From Rhizobium sp. Q54 (GTDB lineage Bacteria > Pseudomonadota > Alphaproteobacteria > SHVZ01): a DNA stretch of 35,618 nt. The translations under genes and the position numbers were made by a program. The DNA is taken from positions 1 through 35,618 of the forward strand of contig CAMBVS010000044.1 in the NCBI GenBank assembly GCA_945871425.1. The letters run 5' to 3'. Below, piece by piece: positions 23,513 to 32,649 of this stretch. The notes beneath the pieces are model-generated. The model was not told where the DNA came from. It did no database searches and saw only the letters and a list, made by a program, of their open reading frames with translations. Within the stretch, counting starts at the first letter, position 1; each line of letters opens with the position of its first letter.

Positions 23513-24967
23513 CTACGCCCAGCCCGGCGGCGGGATGAAGCCGCCGATCAGGCGCTCCAGCCAGAGCGAGGCGGCGATGGTCGTCCGGTCCTGGCCGAAG
23601 GCCCCGATGATCTGGAGCCCCGACGGCAACCCGTCCCTCGCCAACCCTGCGGGAGCGGCGGTCGCCGGCAGATAGGGCATGATCGGCAGGCCCGCCCAGA
23701 ACAGCTGGCTCGAATAGGCGACCGGCCTGCCGTTGATCGGAAGCACGCGCTTGTCGCGGTCGGGCTCGCTGATGTGCGGGAATGCCGTGGTCGGGGCGAC
23801 CGGGCAGACCAGCACGTCCCAGGACTGGAAGAACCCGGCCCAGGCGCGCCTCAGCTTGGCGCGGGTCTCGTTCCAGCCGATCCAGTCCCGATGGTGGAGG
23901 GTCGCGCCGCGGATCACCGTCGCGTAGTAGCCGGTATCGCGCTCGGTCAGGGTCGGCAGCTTCTGGAGATATCCTTCGAACACCTCCTTCGGCTGGCGCG
24001 CCGCCGTGGTCGCGCGCAGCAGGCGGAGATAGGTCGTGTACGCGAGTTCCACGTCGAACTCCGGCCGCGCCTTGTCGTCGACGACGGCGCCGGCCTTGGC
24101 CATCGCGTCTACCGCCGCCTGAAGCCGGTCGCCGACCGCGGCATCGACCGGCGAGCGCGGGTCGTCGGCCCAGACGGCGACGCGGAGACCCTTCATGCCG
24201 TCAGCGCGGGGCGGCGGCAGATCCAGCCGCCACGCCTCAGCCTCGGCACCGTCCGCCCCCGCGATCAACCCCAGTTCCAGGTCGAGATCCTCAGCCGACC
24301 GCCCCATCGGGCCGACCACGGAGAGGTCGCCGGCGCCGACGATGCCGGGCGGCATCTGGCCGCGGGTCGGAACGATGCCGTAGCTCGGCTTGTGCGCGTA
24401 GGTACCGGTGTAGTGCGCCGGATTGCGGAGCGAGCCGCCGATGTCGCTACCGGCCTCGAGCCCGGTCAGGCCCGCCGCCAGCGCCGCCGACGAGCCCCCG
24501 GAAGATCCGCCGGGAATGCGCTGCAGATTCCACGGATTGTTGGTCTGGCCGTAGATCTCGTTGGTGCTCTGGAAGTCTCCGAGCAGCAGCGGCACGTTGG
24601 TCTTGCCGAAGACGATGGCGCCGGCGCGCTTCAGGCGTTCGACCACGGCGGCGTCGGCGGCCGCCACGTTGCCCTTCCACGCCGGGTTGCCCCAGGTCGT
24701 GGTCCAGCCGGCGACGTCGAAGGATTCCTTCACCGTCATCGGCAAGCCGTGCAGCGGGCCGCGGACCTCCCCTCGGGCAAGCTCGCGGTCGGCCTCTCGG
24801 GCCGACGCCAGCGCCTTGTCGCCATCGAGGACGACGATCGCGTTCAGCTTCGGATTGAAGCGATCGACGCGGTCGAGATAGAGCCGCATCAGCTCCTCCG
24901 CGGAGATCTCGCGGCGGCGGAGCTTGCGGGCGAGGATGTGGGCGGGCTCGAAGGCGAGGTCGACCAT
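23513..24967 (-). CDS. Amidase signature (AS) family hydrolase
   Basis: A 484-residue amidase with the complete Ser-cisSer-Lys triad: K80 (MTVKES), S155 in GGSSGGSSAAL and nucleophile S179 in GSDIGGSLRNPA. The spacings of 75 and 24 residues equal those of fatty-acid amide hydrolase. It hydrolyses a carboxamide to acid and amine or ammonia in the cytoplasm. The frame is complete, starting at ATG 24965-24967, 29 bases after the ettA stop, so it can be transcribed with ettA. The other GatA-type partners (GatB and GatC) are not present, so it is not the tRNA amidotransferase subunit. Its substrate is unknown; its presence adds to the amide-processing genes in the window. Confidence 0.94.
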   Translation of the reverse strand: MVDLAFEPAHILARKLRRREISAEELMRLYLDRVDRFNPKLNAIVVLDGDKALASAREADRELARGEVRGPLHGLPMTVKESFDVAGWTTTWGNPAWKGNVAAADAAVVERLKRAGAIVFGKTNVPLLLGDFQSTNEIYGQTNNPWNLQRIPGGSSGGSSAALAAGLTGLEAGSDIGGSLRNPAHYTGTYAHKPSYGIVPTRGQMPPGIVGAGDLSVVGPMGRSAEDLDLELGLIAGADGAEAEAWRLDLPPPRADGMKGLRVAVWADDPRSPVDAAVGDRLQAAVDAMAKAGAVVDDKARPEFDVELAYTTYLRLLRATTAARQPKEVFEGYLQKLPTLTERDTGYYATVIRGATLHHRDWIGWNETRAKLRRAWAGFFQSWDVLVCPVAPTTAFPHISEPDRDKRVLPINGRPVAYSSQLFWAGLPIMPYLPATAAPAGLARDGLPSGLQIIGAFGQDRTTIAASLWLERLIGGFIPPPGWA

Positions 24968-24996
24968 GGCTGCTCTCCCCCTTCCCGCCCGCCGGC

Positions 24997-26679
24997 TCAG
25001 GCCCGGACCAGGGGCTTGTACTTGATCCGATGCGGCTGGTCGGCATCGGCGCCGAGCCGGCGCTTCTTGTCGGCCTCATAGGCCTGGTAGTTGCCTTCGA
25101 ACCACTCGACGTGGCTGTCGCCTTCGAAAGCCAGGATATGCGTGGCGACGCGATCGAGGAACCATCGATCGTGGCTGATGATCACGGCGCAACCGGCGAA
25201 CTCGAGCAAGCCTTCCTCGAGCGCCCTGAGCGTGTCGACGTCGAGGTCGTTCGTCGGCTCGTCGAGCAGCAGCAGGTTGCAGGGCTTCTTCAGGATCTTG
25301 GCGAGATGGACGCGGTTGCGCTCGCCGCCGGAGAGGATGCCGACCTTCTTTTGCTGGTCGGAGCCCTTGAAGTTGAACAGGCCGCAATAGGCCCGGCTCG
25401 GCATCTTGCGGCGGCCGAGATCGATCTCCTCGGCGCCGCCGGAGATCTCCTGCCATACCGTCTTGCTGCCATCGAGGGAGTCGCGCGACTGATCGACGTA
25501 GCTCAGCATCACCGTCTCGCCGAGACGGAGCGTACCCGAGTCCGGCTTCTCCTGATCGGTCAGCATGCGAAAGAGCGTGGTCTTGCCGGCACCGTTCGGC
25601 CCGATGACGCCGACGATGCCGCCGGGCGGCAGCCGGAAACTCACATCGTCGAACAGCAGCCGGTCGCCATAGCCCTTCGACAGGTGATCGGCCTCGATCA
25701 CCACGCTGCCGAGACGCGGACCCGGCGGGATGACGATCTGGGCGGTGTCCGGCGCCTTCTGCTGGCTCTCGGCGAGCAGCGCGTCATAAGCCTCGAGGCG
25801 CGCCTTCGACTTCGCCTGGCGGGCCCGCGCACCCTGCTTCACCCATTCGAGCTCGCGGTCGAGGGTGCGGACGCGGGCCTGCTCCTGCTTGCCCTCCAGC
25901 TCGAGCCGCTTCTTCTTCTGCTCGAGCCAGCCGGTGTAGTTGCCTTCGTAGGGGATGCCACGACCGCGGTCGAGCTCGAGTATCCAGCCGGCGACCTCGT
26001 CGAGGAAATAGCGGTCGTGGGTGATGGTGACGACGGTGCCGGGGAAGTCGGCGAGGAAGCGCTGCAGCCAGGCGACCGACTCCGCGTCCAGGTGGTTGGT
26101 CGGCTCGTCCAGCAGCAGCAGGTCGGGGCGCTGCAGCAGCAGCCGGCAGAGCGCCACCCGGCGGCGCTCTCCGCCCGAGAGCGTCTTCACCTGGGCGTCG
26201 CCCGGCGGGCAGCGGAGCGCATCCATGGCGATCTCGATGGTGCGGTCCAGCTCCCAGCCGTTGACTGCGTCGATCTTCTCCTGAAGCTCCGCCTGCTCGG
26301 CCAGCAGCGTGTTCATCTCGTCGTCGCCCATCTCCTCGCCGAACTTGGCGGAGACCTCGTTGAAGCGGTCGAGCAGGGCCTTCACCTCACCCAGGCCCTC
26401 GACCACGTTCTCCATCACGGTCTTGCCGTCGTCGAGCTGCGGCTCCTGGGCGAGGTAGCCCACCTTGGCGCCCTCGGCGACCCAGGCCTCGCCGCCATAC
26501 TCCTTGTCGAGCCCGGCCATGATCCGGAGCACCGTCGATTTGCCGGCGCCGTTGGCGCCAAGCACGCCGATCTTGGCGCCGGGCAGGAACGACAGCCAGA
26601 TGTCCTTCAGGACCTCCTTCCCGCCGGGATAGATCTTGGAAAGGCCCTTCATGACGTAGATGTACTGGTAGGCGGCCAT
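24997..26679 (-). CDS. ettA: Energy-dependent translational throttle protein EttA (ABC-F)
   Basis: A 560-residue soluble ABC-F protein that binds the ribosomal E site and gates elongation according to ATP/ADP ratio. Two ATPase cassettes are clear: GANGAGKST (41-49), [11 protein letters not shown] and [12 protein letters not shown] in the first; [23 protein letters not shown] and [12 protein letters not shown] in the second. A long charged linker ([17 protein letters not shown]) between them is the P-site tRNA interaction motif region. N-terminal [21 protein letters not shown] and overall length fit EttA (about 555) rather than Uup or YheS. Start ATG 26677-26679 has GGAG seven bases before it. 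The frame is followed closely by the amidase gene. Confidence 0.96.
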   Translation of the reverse strand: MAAYQYIYVMKGLSKIYPGGKEVLKDIWLSFLPGAKIGVLGANGAGKSTVLRIMAGLDKEYGGEAWVAEGAKVGYLAQEPQLDDGKTVMENVVEGLGEVKALLDRFNEVSAKFGEEMGDDEMNTLLAEQAELQEKIDAVNGWELDRTIEIAMDALRCPPGDAQVKTLSGGERRRVALCRLLLQRPDLLLLDEPTNHLDAESVAWLQRFLADFPGTVVTITHDRYFLDEVAGWILELDRGRGIPYEGNYTGWLEQKKKRLELEGKQEQARVRTLDRELEWVKQGARARQAKSKARLEAYDALLAESQQKAPDTAQIVIPPGPRLGSVVIEADHLSKGYGDRLLFDDVSFRLPPGGIVGVIGPNGAGKTTLFRMLTDQEKPDSGTLRLGETVMLSYVDQSRDSLDGSKTVWQEISGGAEEIDLGRRKMPSRAYCGLFNFKGSDQQKKVGILSGGERNRVHLAKILKKPCNLLLLDEPTNDLDVDTLRALEEGLLEFAGCAVIISHDRWFLDRVATHILAFEGDSHVEWFEGNYQAYEADKKRRLGADADQPHRIKYKPLVRA

Positions 26680-26757
26680 GGCTGCGCTCCGCGGAGTCTC
26701 TAAAGACGGATGGGAAGGGCCCGGGTGTAGCCCGGTCCGCCCGGCCGCGCAACTGCT

Positions 26758-28206
26758 TCAGACCAACCCTCGCCCGGTCGCCTGGGCGAAACGCTCGACG
26801 TCCTTGAGCGCCTGCTTCAGCCGGCGCCGGCGGCGGCGGTCCAGGCGCGTCACCTCGACCCTGTTCCCGGGTGGCCGCCCGGCGCGCAGGTCGAGCACCT
26901 GCTGCTCCAGAACGAGCCCCATCAGGAACCCTTGCGCCTCCTCCAGGAGCTCACGATCGGCCTCGGGCAAGGCGCCGGCCTGCTCGAGCGCCCTGAGGCG
27001 CTCACGGGTAGCGGTCGCGTCGATGCCGCGCCGCAAGGCCAGCGCCCGGGCGGCGCTGACGATGGGCAGCAGCCCGGGAAGCTTGACGTCGACGCGGCCT
27101 GACTCGGTGCGAAAGCCGCCGAGCAGCCCGAGCGGCGCCTGCGTCCGCGAGAGATCGGCGGCCAGGTGCTGGATCAGCAGGGGTGAGGCCCCGACCTCCA
27201 CCAGGGCGAGCGCGCGGAGCCGTCCGGCCAGCGTGCCGTCACCGGCGACCCCGGCGAAGTCGAAGAAGATGTCGGCGGCAAGCACATCCGTCGGCGATGC
27301 GGCATTGGCCCAGCGGCGCACCACGCCCTGCCATCCGGCCAGCGTGTGCCGCCATGCCGGCTCCCGTGCCATGACGCCGCCGAGGCAATAGGGGATGCCG
27401 GCATGGTCGAGCATATCGGCGACCCTCCGGCCGAGCTCGGCGAACCAGCCGTCGTCGGCCTCGCCGCCGAGATGGACGAGCGCGTTGTCCTGGTCGGCGC
27501 CGAGCAGGCTTTCGCCCCGGCCGCCGGAGCCGAGAACCAGCATCGCCCAGGCCGCGGGTGCCGGCCCCCAGGACTCGGCCGCCATCGCCGCCGATGCCAG
27601 CTCCGTCGCCTTCCGCGTGAGGTCGCGGAGAATTGCGCTCGCCACCGCCGCGACATCGAGGGCGGAGAGGCCTTCGGCCAGCAGGCCCTCGGCAAGCTCG
27701 AGGAGGCGGCCGCGAGCGGCGGCGAGCCCCTCGGCATCGACCGCAGCGCCGATCTCGTCGCCGAGGACGAGGGCGATGACCGCCCGCTGACGCAGAAGCG
27801 CCCGGGTGGTCACCATGCCGACGGCACGCCCGTCGCTCTCGACCACGACCAGGTGGCGATGGCCCAGCCGGTCGAGTCGACCGACCGCGACATAGACGAA
27901 GTCGTCTACTCGCACTGTCGCCACCGGGGACGACATGACCTGCCCGACCGGCAACGACAGGGCCTCGGCGCCCTGTTCCCCGACCGCCCGCGTCAGATCA
28001 CGCTCGGTCAGGATGCCGCGGGGACGCTCGCCCTCGCCGAGCACGACCAGGGCGCTGATCCCGCGTCCGGCGAGGAGAGCGGCCGCTTCCTCGAGCCGCC
28101 GCTCGGGCGCGATCGTCACCAGCGGCCGGCTCATCACATCGCCGACGCGCTTCTGGTATGGGAAGACGTCGAGGCGCCTCAGCGCCGGATCGTCGCCGAG
28201 GCTCAT
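26758..28206 (-). CDS. CBS-domain and DUF294 nucleotidyltransferase-like protein
   Basis: A protein of about 482 residues with a CBS pair (RVGDVMSRPLVTIAPERRLEEAA and VGQVMSSPVATVRVDDFVYVA), followed by a DUF294 nucleotidyltransferase-like domain with the GSGGRGESLLGADQDNAL motif (near residue 235), and a DUF294 C-terminal helical domain. CBS pairs normally bind adenosine nucleotides and regulate an attached domain. The cyclic-nucleotide-binding domain commonly found in front of the CBS pair in this family is absent. The chosen start, ATG 28204-28206, overlaps the stop of the exonuclease (ATGA); an ATG four codons earlier is an alternative. The pairing of a DUF294 protein with a DnaQ-like exonuclease gene suggests a joint role, unknown to me. 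Confidence 0.9.
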   Translation of the reverse strand: MSLGDDPALRRLDVFPYQKRVGDVMSRPLVTIAPERRLEEAAALLAGRGISALVVLGEGERPRGILTERDLTRAVGEQGAEALSLPVGQVMSSPVATVRVDDFVYVAVGRLDRLGHRHLVVVESDGRAVGMVTTRALLRQRAVIALVLGDEIGAAVDAEGLAAARGRLLELAEGLLAEGLSALDVAAVASAILRDLTRKATELASAAMAAESWGPAPAAWAMLVLGSGGRGESLLGADQDNALVHLGGEADDGWFAELGRRVADMLDHAGIPYCLGGVMAREPAWRHTLAGWQGVVRRWANAASPTDVLAADIFFDFAGVAGDGTLAGRLRALALVEVGASPLLIQHLAADLSRTQAPLGLLGGFRTESGRVDVKLPGLLPIVSAARALALRRGIDATATRERLRALEQAGALPEADRELLEEAQGFLMGLVLEQQVLDLRAGRPPGNRVEVTRLDRRRRRRLKQALKDVERFAQATGRGLV

Positions 28207-29552
28207 CGCCTGCCCCATGCCGTTGCCTTCTGGGCGGCGACCAGCGCCTTGGCCGAGGCGCCGAAACGGATTGCATCGCCGAGCGTGACGACGCCCCGGT
28301 CGAGCAGCCGGGGCACCAGGCGAAGATACAGCTCCGCCGTGACCAGGCTGTCGCCGAGCGCGGTGTGCCGGCCGGTCGGGATGATCCCGTGGCGGCGCGC
28401 GATCTCGGCAAGGTCGAGATCCCTCTCCGAAGGATCGAGCGCGGCCGCAAGGCGAGCCGTGTCGAGGGCAAGCGGCTCCTGCCAGGGAAGACCGTGCCGC
28501 GCCGCCGCCGACCTCAGCATCGCCAAGTCGAAATCCACATGGTGCCCGACCACAGCGGCATCACGCAGAGTTTCGATGAGTCCCGGCCAGACCTCGGCGA
28601 CTTCCGGAGCGCTCGCGACCATGGAATCGGTGATCCGGTGCACCGCGGATGCCGAGGCGGGAATGCGGCGACCGGGGCGCACCAGGACGTCGAAGGTGCG
28701 GGTGCGGAAGAGCCGCCGGCCGTGAAGACGGACGGCACCGATGGCGACGATACGGTCGACCTCCGGATCCATTCCCGTCGTCTCGGTGTCGAGGACGAGG
28801 CATGGCAGGTCCACGAGCGCCGTCGTCTCGGTCGGCGCCGGTGCTTCGGGCGGCACGTCGTGAAGCGCGAAGTCCATCTCGATCTCGGCCCGATGTCCGG
28901 CAGCATCGGGATCGTCGGCGCGGACGACCAGCACCATGCCGGCGCCCTCGCCGAGCGCAGCGACGACCACCGGGAGGCTGCCGCCGTCGACGGTGGCAAC
29001 CTTGGCCGCCGACGGCCCGCCCGCGCGCTCGGTCGCGGCCAGCGCCTCGGCCACGGAAGCCCGCGACAGGCGGCCGAAGAGGCTGGTGCCGACCAGCCTC
29101 GACCCGGCGCCGAGCGCTTGCCGGCCGCCGTGGTTCGCGGCGCTGACCAGGCCCTCCGGCGTCGCCACCACGACGCCGTCGGGCAAGGCGGCAATGACGG
29201 CGGCGAGCTGGCGGTTGTCGGTATCGGAGGCGACTTCCGACAGGCGCCGGGCGATCGCATCGCGGAGCTCGCTTACCTCCGCCAGCGGACGGGTACCGCT
29301 GCGCAGCGGCGGCAGCAGGCCATCGGGGCCCGCGGCGAGGACCGCGCCTCGCGCCGCTTCGACATCGTCGGCAAGGTGGCCGCTCAGCAGCGACAGATAG
29401 GCCATCGCCGCGACGACGGCAGCGCCACCCGCAACGAACAGCTCGACGATCGATGTGAACGTCCCGTATGCGGCTGCCGCGACGGCGACGAGCCCGACCG
29501 CCAGCGCGATCTGCAGGCGGCGTCTTATCGGCAAGGGCGGACGGGCGGCCAT
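28203..29552 (-). CDS. Membrane-anchored PAS-domain 3'-5' exonuclease (DnaQ/DEDDh fold)
   Basis: About 449 residues. Two N-terminal hydrophobic segments (LQIALAVGLVAVAAAAYGTF and the following VELFVAGGAAVVAAMAYLSLL) anchor it to the membrane. A PAS-like segment follows (LAAVIAALPDGVVVATPEGL, near residues 116-135). The C-terminal half is a DEDDh exonuclease: D255 and E257 in VLDTETTG, D342 in HHVDFDLAML, and H396 with D401 in GRHTALGDSLVTAE. This domain is like the DNA polymerase III epsilon proofreading subunit but linked to a membrane sensor. The start ATG 29550-29552 fits the basic-then-hydrophobic N-terminus; the open frame further upstream looks like shadow. It is translationally coupled to the CBS/DUF294 gene. 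Confidence 0.9.
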   Translation of the reverse strand: MAARPPLPIRRRLQIALAVGLVAVAAAAYGTFTSIVELFVAGGAAVVAAMAYLSLLSGHLADDVEAARGAVLAAGPDGLLPPLRSGTRPLAEVSELRDAIARRLSEVASDTDNRQLAAVIAALPDGVVVATPEGLVSAANHGGRQALGAGSRLVGTSLFGRLSRASVAEALAATERAGGPSAAKVATVDGGSLPVVVAALGEGAGMVLVVRADDPDAAGHRAEIEMDFALHDVPPEAPAPTETTALVDLPCLVLDTETTGMDPEVDRIVAIGAVRLHGRRLFRTRTFDVLVRPGRRIPASASAVHRITDSMVASAPEVAEVWPGLIETLRDAAVVGHHVDFDLAMLRSAAARHGLPWQEPLALDTARLAAALDPSERDLDLAEIARRHGIIPTGRHTALGDSLVTAELYLRLVPRLLDRGVVTLGDAIRFGASAKALVAAQKATAWGRR

Positions 29553-29735
29553 GCCGCCATTTGGCCTGAGGCGCGGCCATCGGGCAACCCGGCGGCGACC
29601 AATGACCCGCAGCCCGCGGATCGAATCGCCTGCCGGCACGTTTGAATACCCCTTAACGGCTACGAACGACTCCACGACCTTGCGTAACAATCGATCTGCC
29701 GCACCTGCCTTTACGGCCTAATCGTCATCTTCGCG

Positions 29736-30038
29736 ATGATGATCGGGTTGATCGGCCGGCCCGACGTCGCGCTCCGCGCCGGCGCCATCCTGTTCCTGCT
29801 GACCGCCGCGTTTCTGATCCTGAGGGCCGTGCAGGCCCCGAACCGGAGCTATCGGCAAACCGAGGTCTGGGCCCTTCAAGGCAAACGCCACGACCTGCCG
29901 GAGCCTCGGGCGCAGGCCGTGTTCGGCGAGATCCTGCGCAGCGCCCATCTCAGGTTCGCGCGCCTGACCATGGCCGCCTCGGTCCTGCTCTGGGCGATCG
30001 AGCAGCCCCTCACGCTGGCGGGGGTCGTTCCGTCGTAG
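29736..30038 (+). CDS. Small two-helix membrane protein of unknown function
   Basis: A 100-residue open frame with two hydrophobic segments (ALRAGAILFLLTAAFLILRAV and LTMAASVLLWAIEQPLTLAG) separated by a charged stretch with RSYRQTEVWALQGKRHDLPEP. Such conserved small proteins occur in alphaproteobacteria, but I do not recognise this one. It is divergent from the exonuclease gene and its end overlaps the end of the marR gene by 29 bases, a tail-to-tail overlap. The start is taken at the first of two adjacent ATGs. Codon use fits a GC-rich coding gene, but no other support exists. Confidence 0.55.
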   Translation: MMIGLIGRPDVALRAGAILFLLTAAFLILRAVQAPNRSYRQTEVWALQGKRHDLPEPRAQAVFGEILRSAHLRFARLTMAASVLLWAIEQPLTLAGVVPS

Positions 30039-30372
30039 CCTCGCGCTCGGCGGCGATCACCAGATCGGCGAAGTCGGTCAGGAAGGCCAAGCCCTTGACC
30101 GTGCGCTGGACGAGTACGCTGCGCCGGTCGGCCTCGTCGACCTTGCGGCGGACCAGCTCGAGCTGGCCCAGGCGGTCGAGCGAGCGGCTGATCGCCGCCT
30201 TCGACACCTTGAGGCCGGCGGCAAGGCCTCGCACCGTGTGCGGCGGCGCCGTCAGATAGACGGTCAGCAGAACCGCCACCTGGCGAGCCGTCAGATCCGG
30301 GCCGCCACGGCGGAGCGAATCCACCAGCGCGGCGCGCCAGAGGTTCAGCGCCTGCGGCGGGGAAAGCGTCAT
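30010..30372 (-). CDS. MarR-family transcriptional regulator
   Basis: A 120-residue dimeric winged-helix repressor. The recognition helix region is visible in TVRGLAAGLKVSKAAISRSLDRLGQLELVRRK, followed by the wing DEADRRSVLVQRTVKGL, the typical D-x-R-S pattern of MarR proteins. It is slightly short (family 130-160), lacking part of the N-terminal helix. It lies 27 bases after the SDR gene on the same strand and could be cotranscribed with it. Targets are unknown; regulation of the SDR and aminopeptidase genes is possible. Confidence 0.88.
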   Translation of the reverse strand: MTLSPPQALNLWRAALVDSLRRGGPDLTARQVAVLLTVYLTAPPHTVRGLAAGLKVSKAAISRSLDRLGQLELVRRKVDEADRRSVLVQRTVKGLAFLTDFADLVIAAEREATTERPPPA

Positions 30373-30399
30373 CGCCTCGGAGGTCCCGGCTCGACCGGC

Positions 30400-31155
30400 C
30401 TAGAGCTTGGCCTTCAGGTCCGAGCCGCCGAGCACGGAACGGTTCCAGGTCGGCACCACCAGCAGCTCGTGGATCGCGACATGGGCCGGCGTCTCGGCGA
30501 CGAAGCGGATGATGCGCCCGAGGTCCTCGGGTTGCAGCATCCGGCTGCGCTCCTCGGCGCTGGGCGGAATCGGCCGCTTGTCCAGGATCGGGGTCGCGAC
30601 CTCGCCCGGGCAGATGGCGCAGGCGCGGATGTTGTTGCCGCACTCTTCCTGATTGATCGCCTCGGACATGGCGACCATCGCGTGCTTGGCCGCGGTGTAG
30701 GCCATGCCGCTCACCTGCGAGACGCGCTTTCCGGCGATCGAGGCGATGTTGATGATCAGCCCCTGCTTCTTCTTGCGCATGCCCGGCAGCACGATGCGGG
30801 CGGAGAAGAAGGCACCGTTCAGGTTCATGTCGACCATCATCCGCCAGGAGTCCGGCGTCAGCTCCGAGAAGGTCCGGTTCGGAATGTTGCCGCCGGCCGA
30901 ATTCACCAGGATGTCGACGGCGCCGTGGCGCTTCTCGATCGCAGCATGGGCATCTGCGACCGCTGCCTCCTTGGCGATGTCGAGCGGCAAGGCCTCCGAG
31001 CCCTTGATCCGCTTCGCCGCCGCCTGGAGGACATCGGCGCGGCGGCCGGAGAGGATCACCATCGCTCCCGCCTCGCCCAGCGCTTCTGCGCCGGCAAGCC
31101 CGATGCCGGACCCGGCCCCGTTGATCCAGACGATCTTGCCCTTGAGACTGCTCAT
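30400..31155 (-). CDS. Short-chain dehydrogenase/reductase (classical SDR)
   Basis: A 251-residue NAD(P)-dependent oxidoreductase. The cofactor motif NGAGSGIG (residues 12-19, T-G-x-x-x-G-x-G type with N in place of T), the NSAGG variant of NNAG, the catalytic serine in INIASIAG and the Y-x-x-x-K pair (MAYTAAKHA) are all visible. The start ATG 31153-31155 follows AGGGGAATTCCG; the open frame upstream is shadow of the aminopeptidase. The C-terminus (GGSDLKAKL) resembles 3-ketoacyl-reductase-type SDRs with a serine/threonine-rich substrate loop. Substrate is unknown. It lies 11 bases after the aminopeptidase stop. Confidence 0.93.
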   Translation of the reverse strand: MSSLKGKIVWINGAGSGIGLAGAEALGEAGAMVILSGRRADVLQAAAKRIKGSEALPLDIAKEAAVADAHAAIEKRHGAVDILVNSAGGNIPNRTFSELTPDSWRMMVDMNLNGAFFSARIVLPGMRKKKQGLIINIASIAGKRVSQVSGMAYTAAKHAMVAMSEAINQEECGNNIRACAICPGEVATPILDKRPIPPSAEERSRMLQPEDLGRIIRFVAETPAHVAIHELLVVPTWNRSVLGGSDLKAKL

Positions 31156-31166
31156 CGGAATTCCCC

Positions 31167-32546
31167 TCAGCGTCCGTAGCGATCGGACAACAGCGCGAAA
31201 AGCCCGCGCACGGCCAGCGCCTCGCCGCCTTCGGGCCGGCCGGGCCGGGTCCCCTCGTTCCACGCGAAAGTGTCGACATGGGCCCAGGAGGTTCCCTTGG
31301 AGACGAAGCTCTCCAGGAACAAGGCCGCGGTGACCGAGCCGGCATGCGCAGAATCGCCGGTCGATGAGAGATCGGCAACCTTGGATTCGATCATCTTGCG
31401 GTAGGGCTGCCAGAGCGGCATGCGGAAGATCGGATCGGAGGTGCGCGTCGCCGTCTTCTCCCACTCGGCCGCCAGCTTGTCGTCGTTGGTGAACATCGCC
31501 GGCAGCTGGGGCCCAAGCGCGACCCGCGCCGCCCCGGTCAGCGTGGCGAAGTCGACGATCAGGTCCGGCTTCTCGGAATCCGCCTCTGCCAGCGCATCGC
31601 AGAGGATGATCCGCCCTTCGGCGTCGGTGTTGCCGATCTCGACGGTCAGCCCCTTGCGGGTGCGGATGACGTCAAGCGGGCGGAACGCGTTGCCGGCGAT
31701 GGCGTTCTCGACCGCCGGGACCATGACCCGGAGCCTGACCTTGAGGCCGGCCGACATGATCATGTCTCCGAGCGCCAGGACCGCAGCCGAGCCGCCCATG
31801 TCCTTCTTCATCATCTTCATCGAGGCGGCGCCCTTGATGTCGAGGCCGCCGGAATCGAAGCACACGCCCTTGCCGACCAGGGTCACCTTGGGATTGCGGG
31901 GCGAGCCCCAGACGATGTCGATCAGCCGGGGCTGATTTTCGGCAGCGCGGCCGACGGTGTGGATCGAGGGATAGTTCCGCTTGAGCAGCGCGTCGCCGAC
32001 GATGACCTCGACCTTGGCGCGGTGGCGCCTCGCCATCGTCTTCGCCGCCTCGGCGAGATGGCTCGGCCCCAGGTCCTCGGCCGGCGTGTTGATCAGGTCG
32101 CGGGCCATGTAGATGGCGCGCGCCTGGGCCTCGACGGCGTCGCGGTCGCAGCCATTCGGCCAGACCAGCCGCGCCGCCTCGCGCTTCGCCCGCTTGTAGC
32201 GGGTGAAGACATAGGCCCCCATCGCCCAGCCGAGGGCCACACGGGTCGCGCCGGCATCGTCGAGAGCGGCGTCGAGCGAATAGCTCCGAGGCGGCAGGGT
32301 CTGCGCAAGCCCGCCGAGCGCGAAGATGTGATCGGCGGCCTCGACGCCGACGGCGACGCGGGCAATCCGGCCCTTCTCGTCGGGGATCAGCGCGTGCGTG
32401 CCGGCCTCGCTGAGGAAGCCGCTCTGCTCGATCCAGGTCCTGGCCGAAGCGGAGAGGCTCTTCGTCCACTTGGCGAAGCCGTCCTTGGTGACGGAGACGA
32501 TGGGAACGGTGTCGGCCCCGGCACGCGAGGCGAAGCAGGTCAGCAC
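31167..32546 (-). CDS. Leucyl aminopeptidase family protein (M17)
   Basis: A 459-residue cytosolic metallopeptidase of family M17 that removes N-terminal residues from peptides. The C-terminal catalytic domain shows the two-metal signature: VGKGVCFDSGGLDIK (Lys and Asp ligands), MKKDMGGSAA, and NTDAEGRIILCDAL with Asp and Glu ligands, the M17 hallmark. The N-terminal domain is the usual macro-like region. The start was set at GTG 32544-32546, which follows GGGAGAG with suitable spacing and gives the normal family N-terminus (LTCFASRAGADTVPI); the longer frame upstream appears non-coding. Confidence 0.94.
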   Translation of the reverse strand: MLTCFASRAGADTVPIVSVTKDGFAKWTKSLSASARTWIEQSGFLSEAGTHALIPDEKGRIARVAVGVEAADHIFALGGLAQTLPPRSYSLDAALDDAGATRVALGWAMGAYVFTRYKRAKREAARLVWPNGCDRDAVEAQARAIYMARDLINTPAEDLGPSHLAEAAKTMARRHRAKVEVIVGDALLKRNYPSIHTVGRAAENQPRLIDIVWGSPRNPKVTLVGKGVCFDSGGLDIKGAASMKMMKKDMGGSAAVLALGDMIMSAGLKVRLRVMVPAVENAIAGNAFRPLDVIRTRKGLTVEIGNTDAEGRIILCDALAEADSEKPDLIVDFATLTGAARVALGPQLPAMFTNDDKLAAEWEKTATRTSDPIFRMPLWQPYRKMIESKVADLSSTGDSAHAGSVTAALFLESFVSKGTSWAHVDTFAWNEGTRPGRPEGGEALAVRGLFALLSDRYGR

Positions 32547-32649
32547 GATCTCTCTCCCGGAAGCACTGCGGCGGGCCTTCACAATGGCAAGGGCCGGGCT
32601 TGAGGGGAAGAGGTCGCGGGCGGGCGCGGAACGCCGCGTGCCCGGATGA

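Noticed and set aside
23513..24967. Amidase as GatA subunit of tRNA amidotransferase
   Set aside because: GatB and GatC are not adjacent and the sequence reads as a general amidase-signature enzyme.
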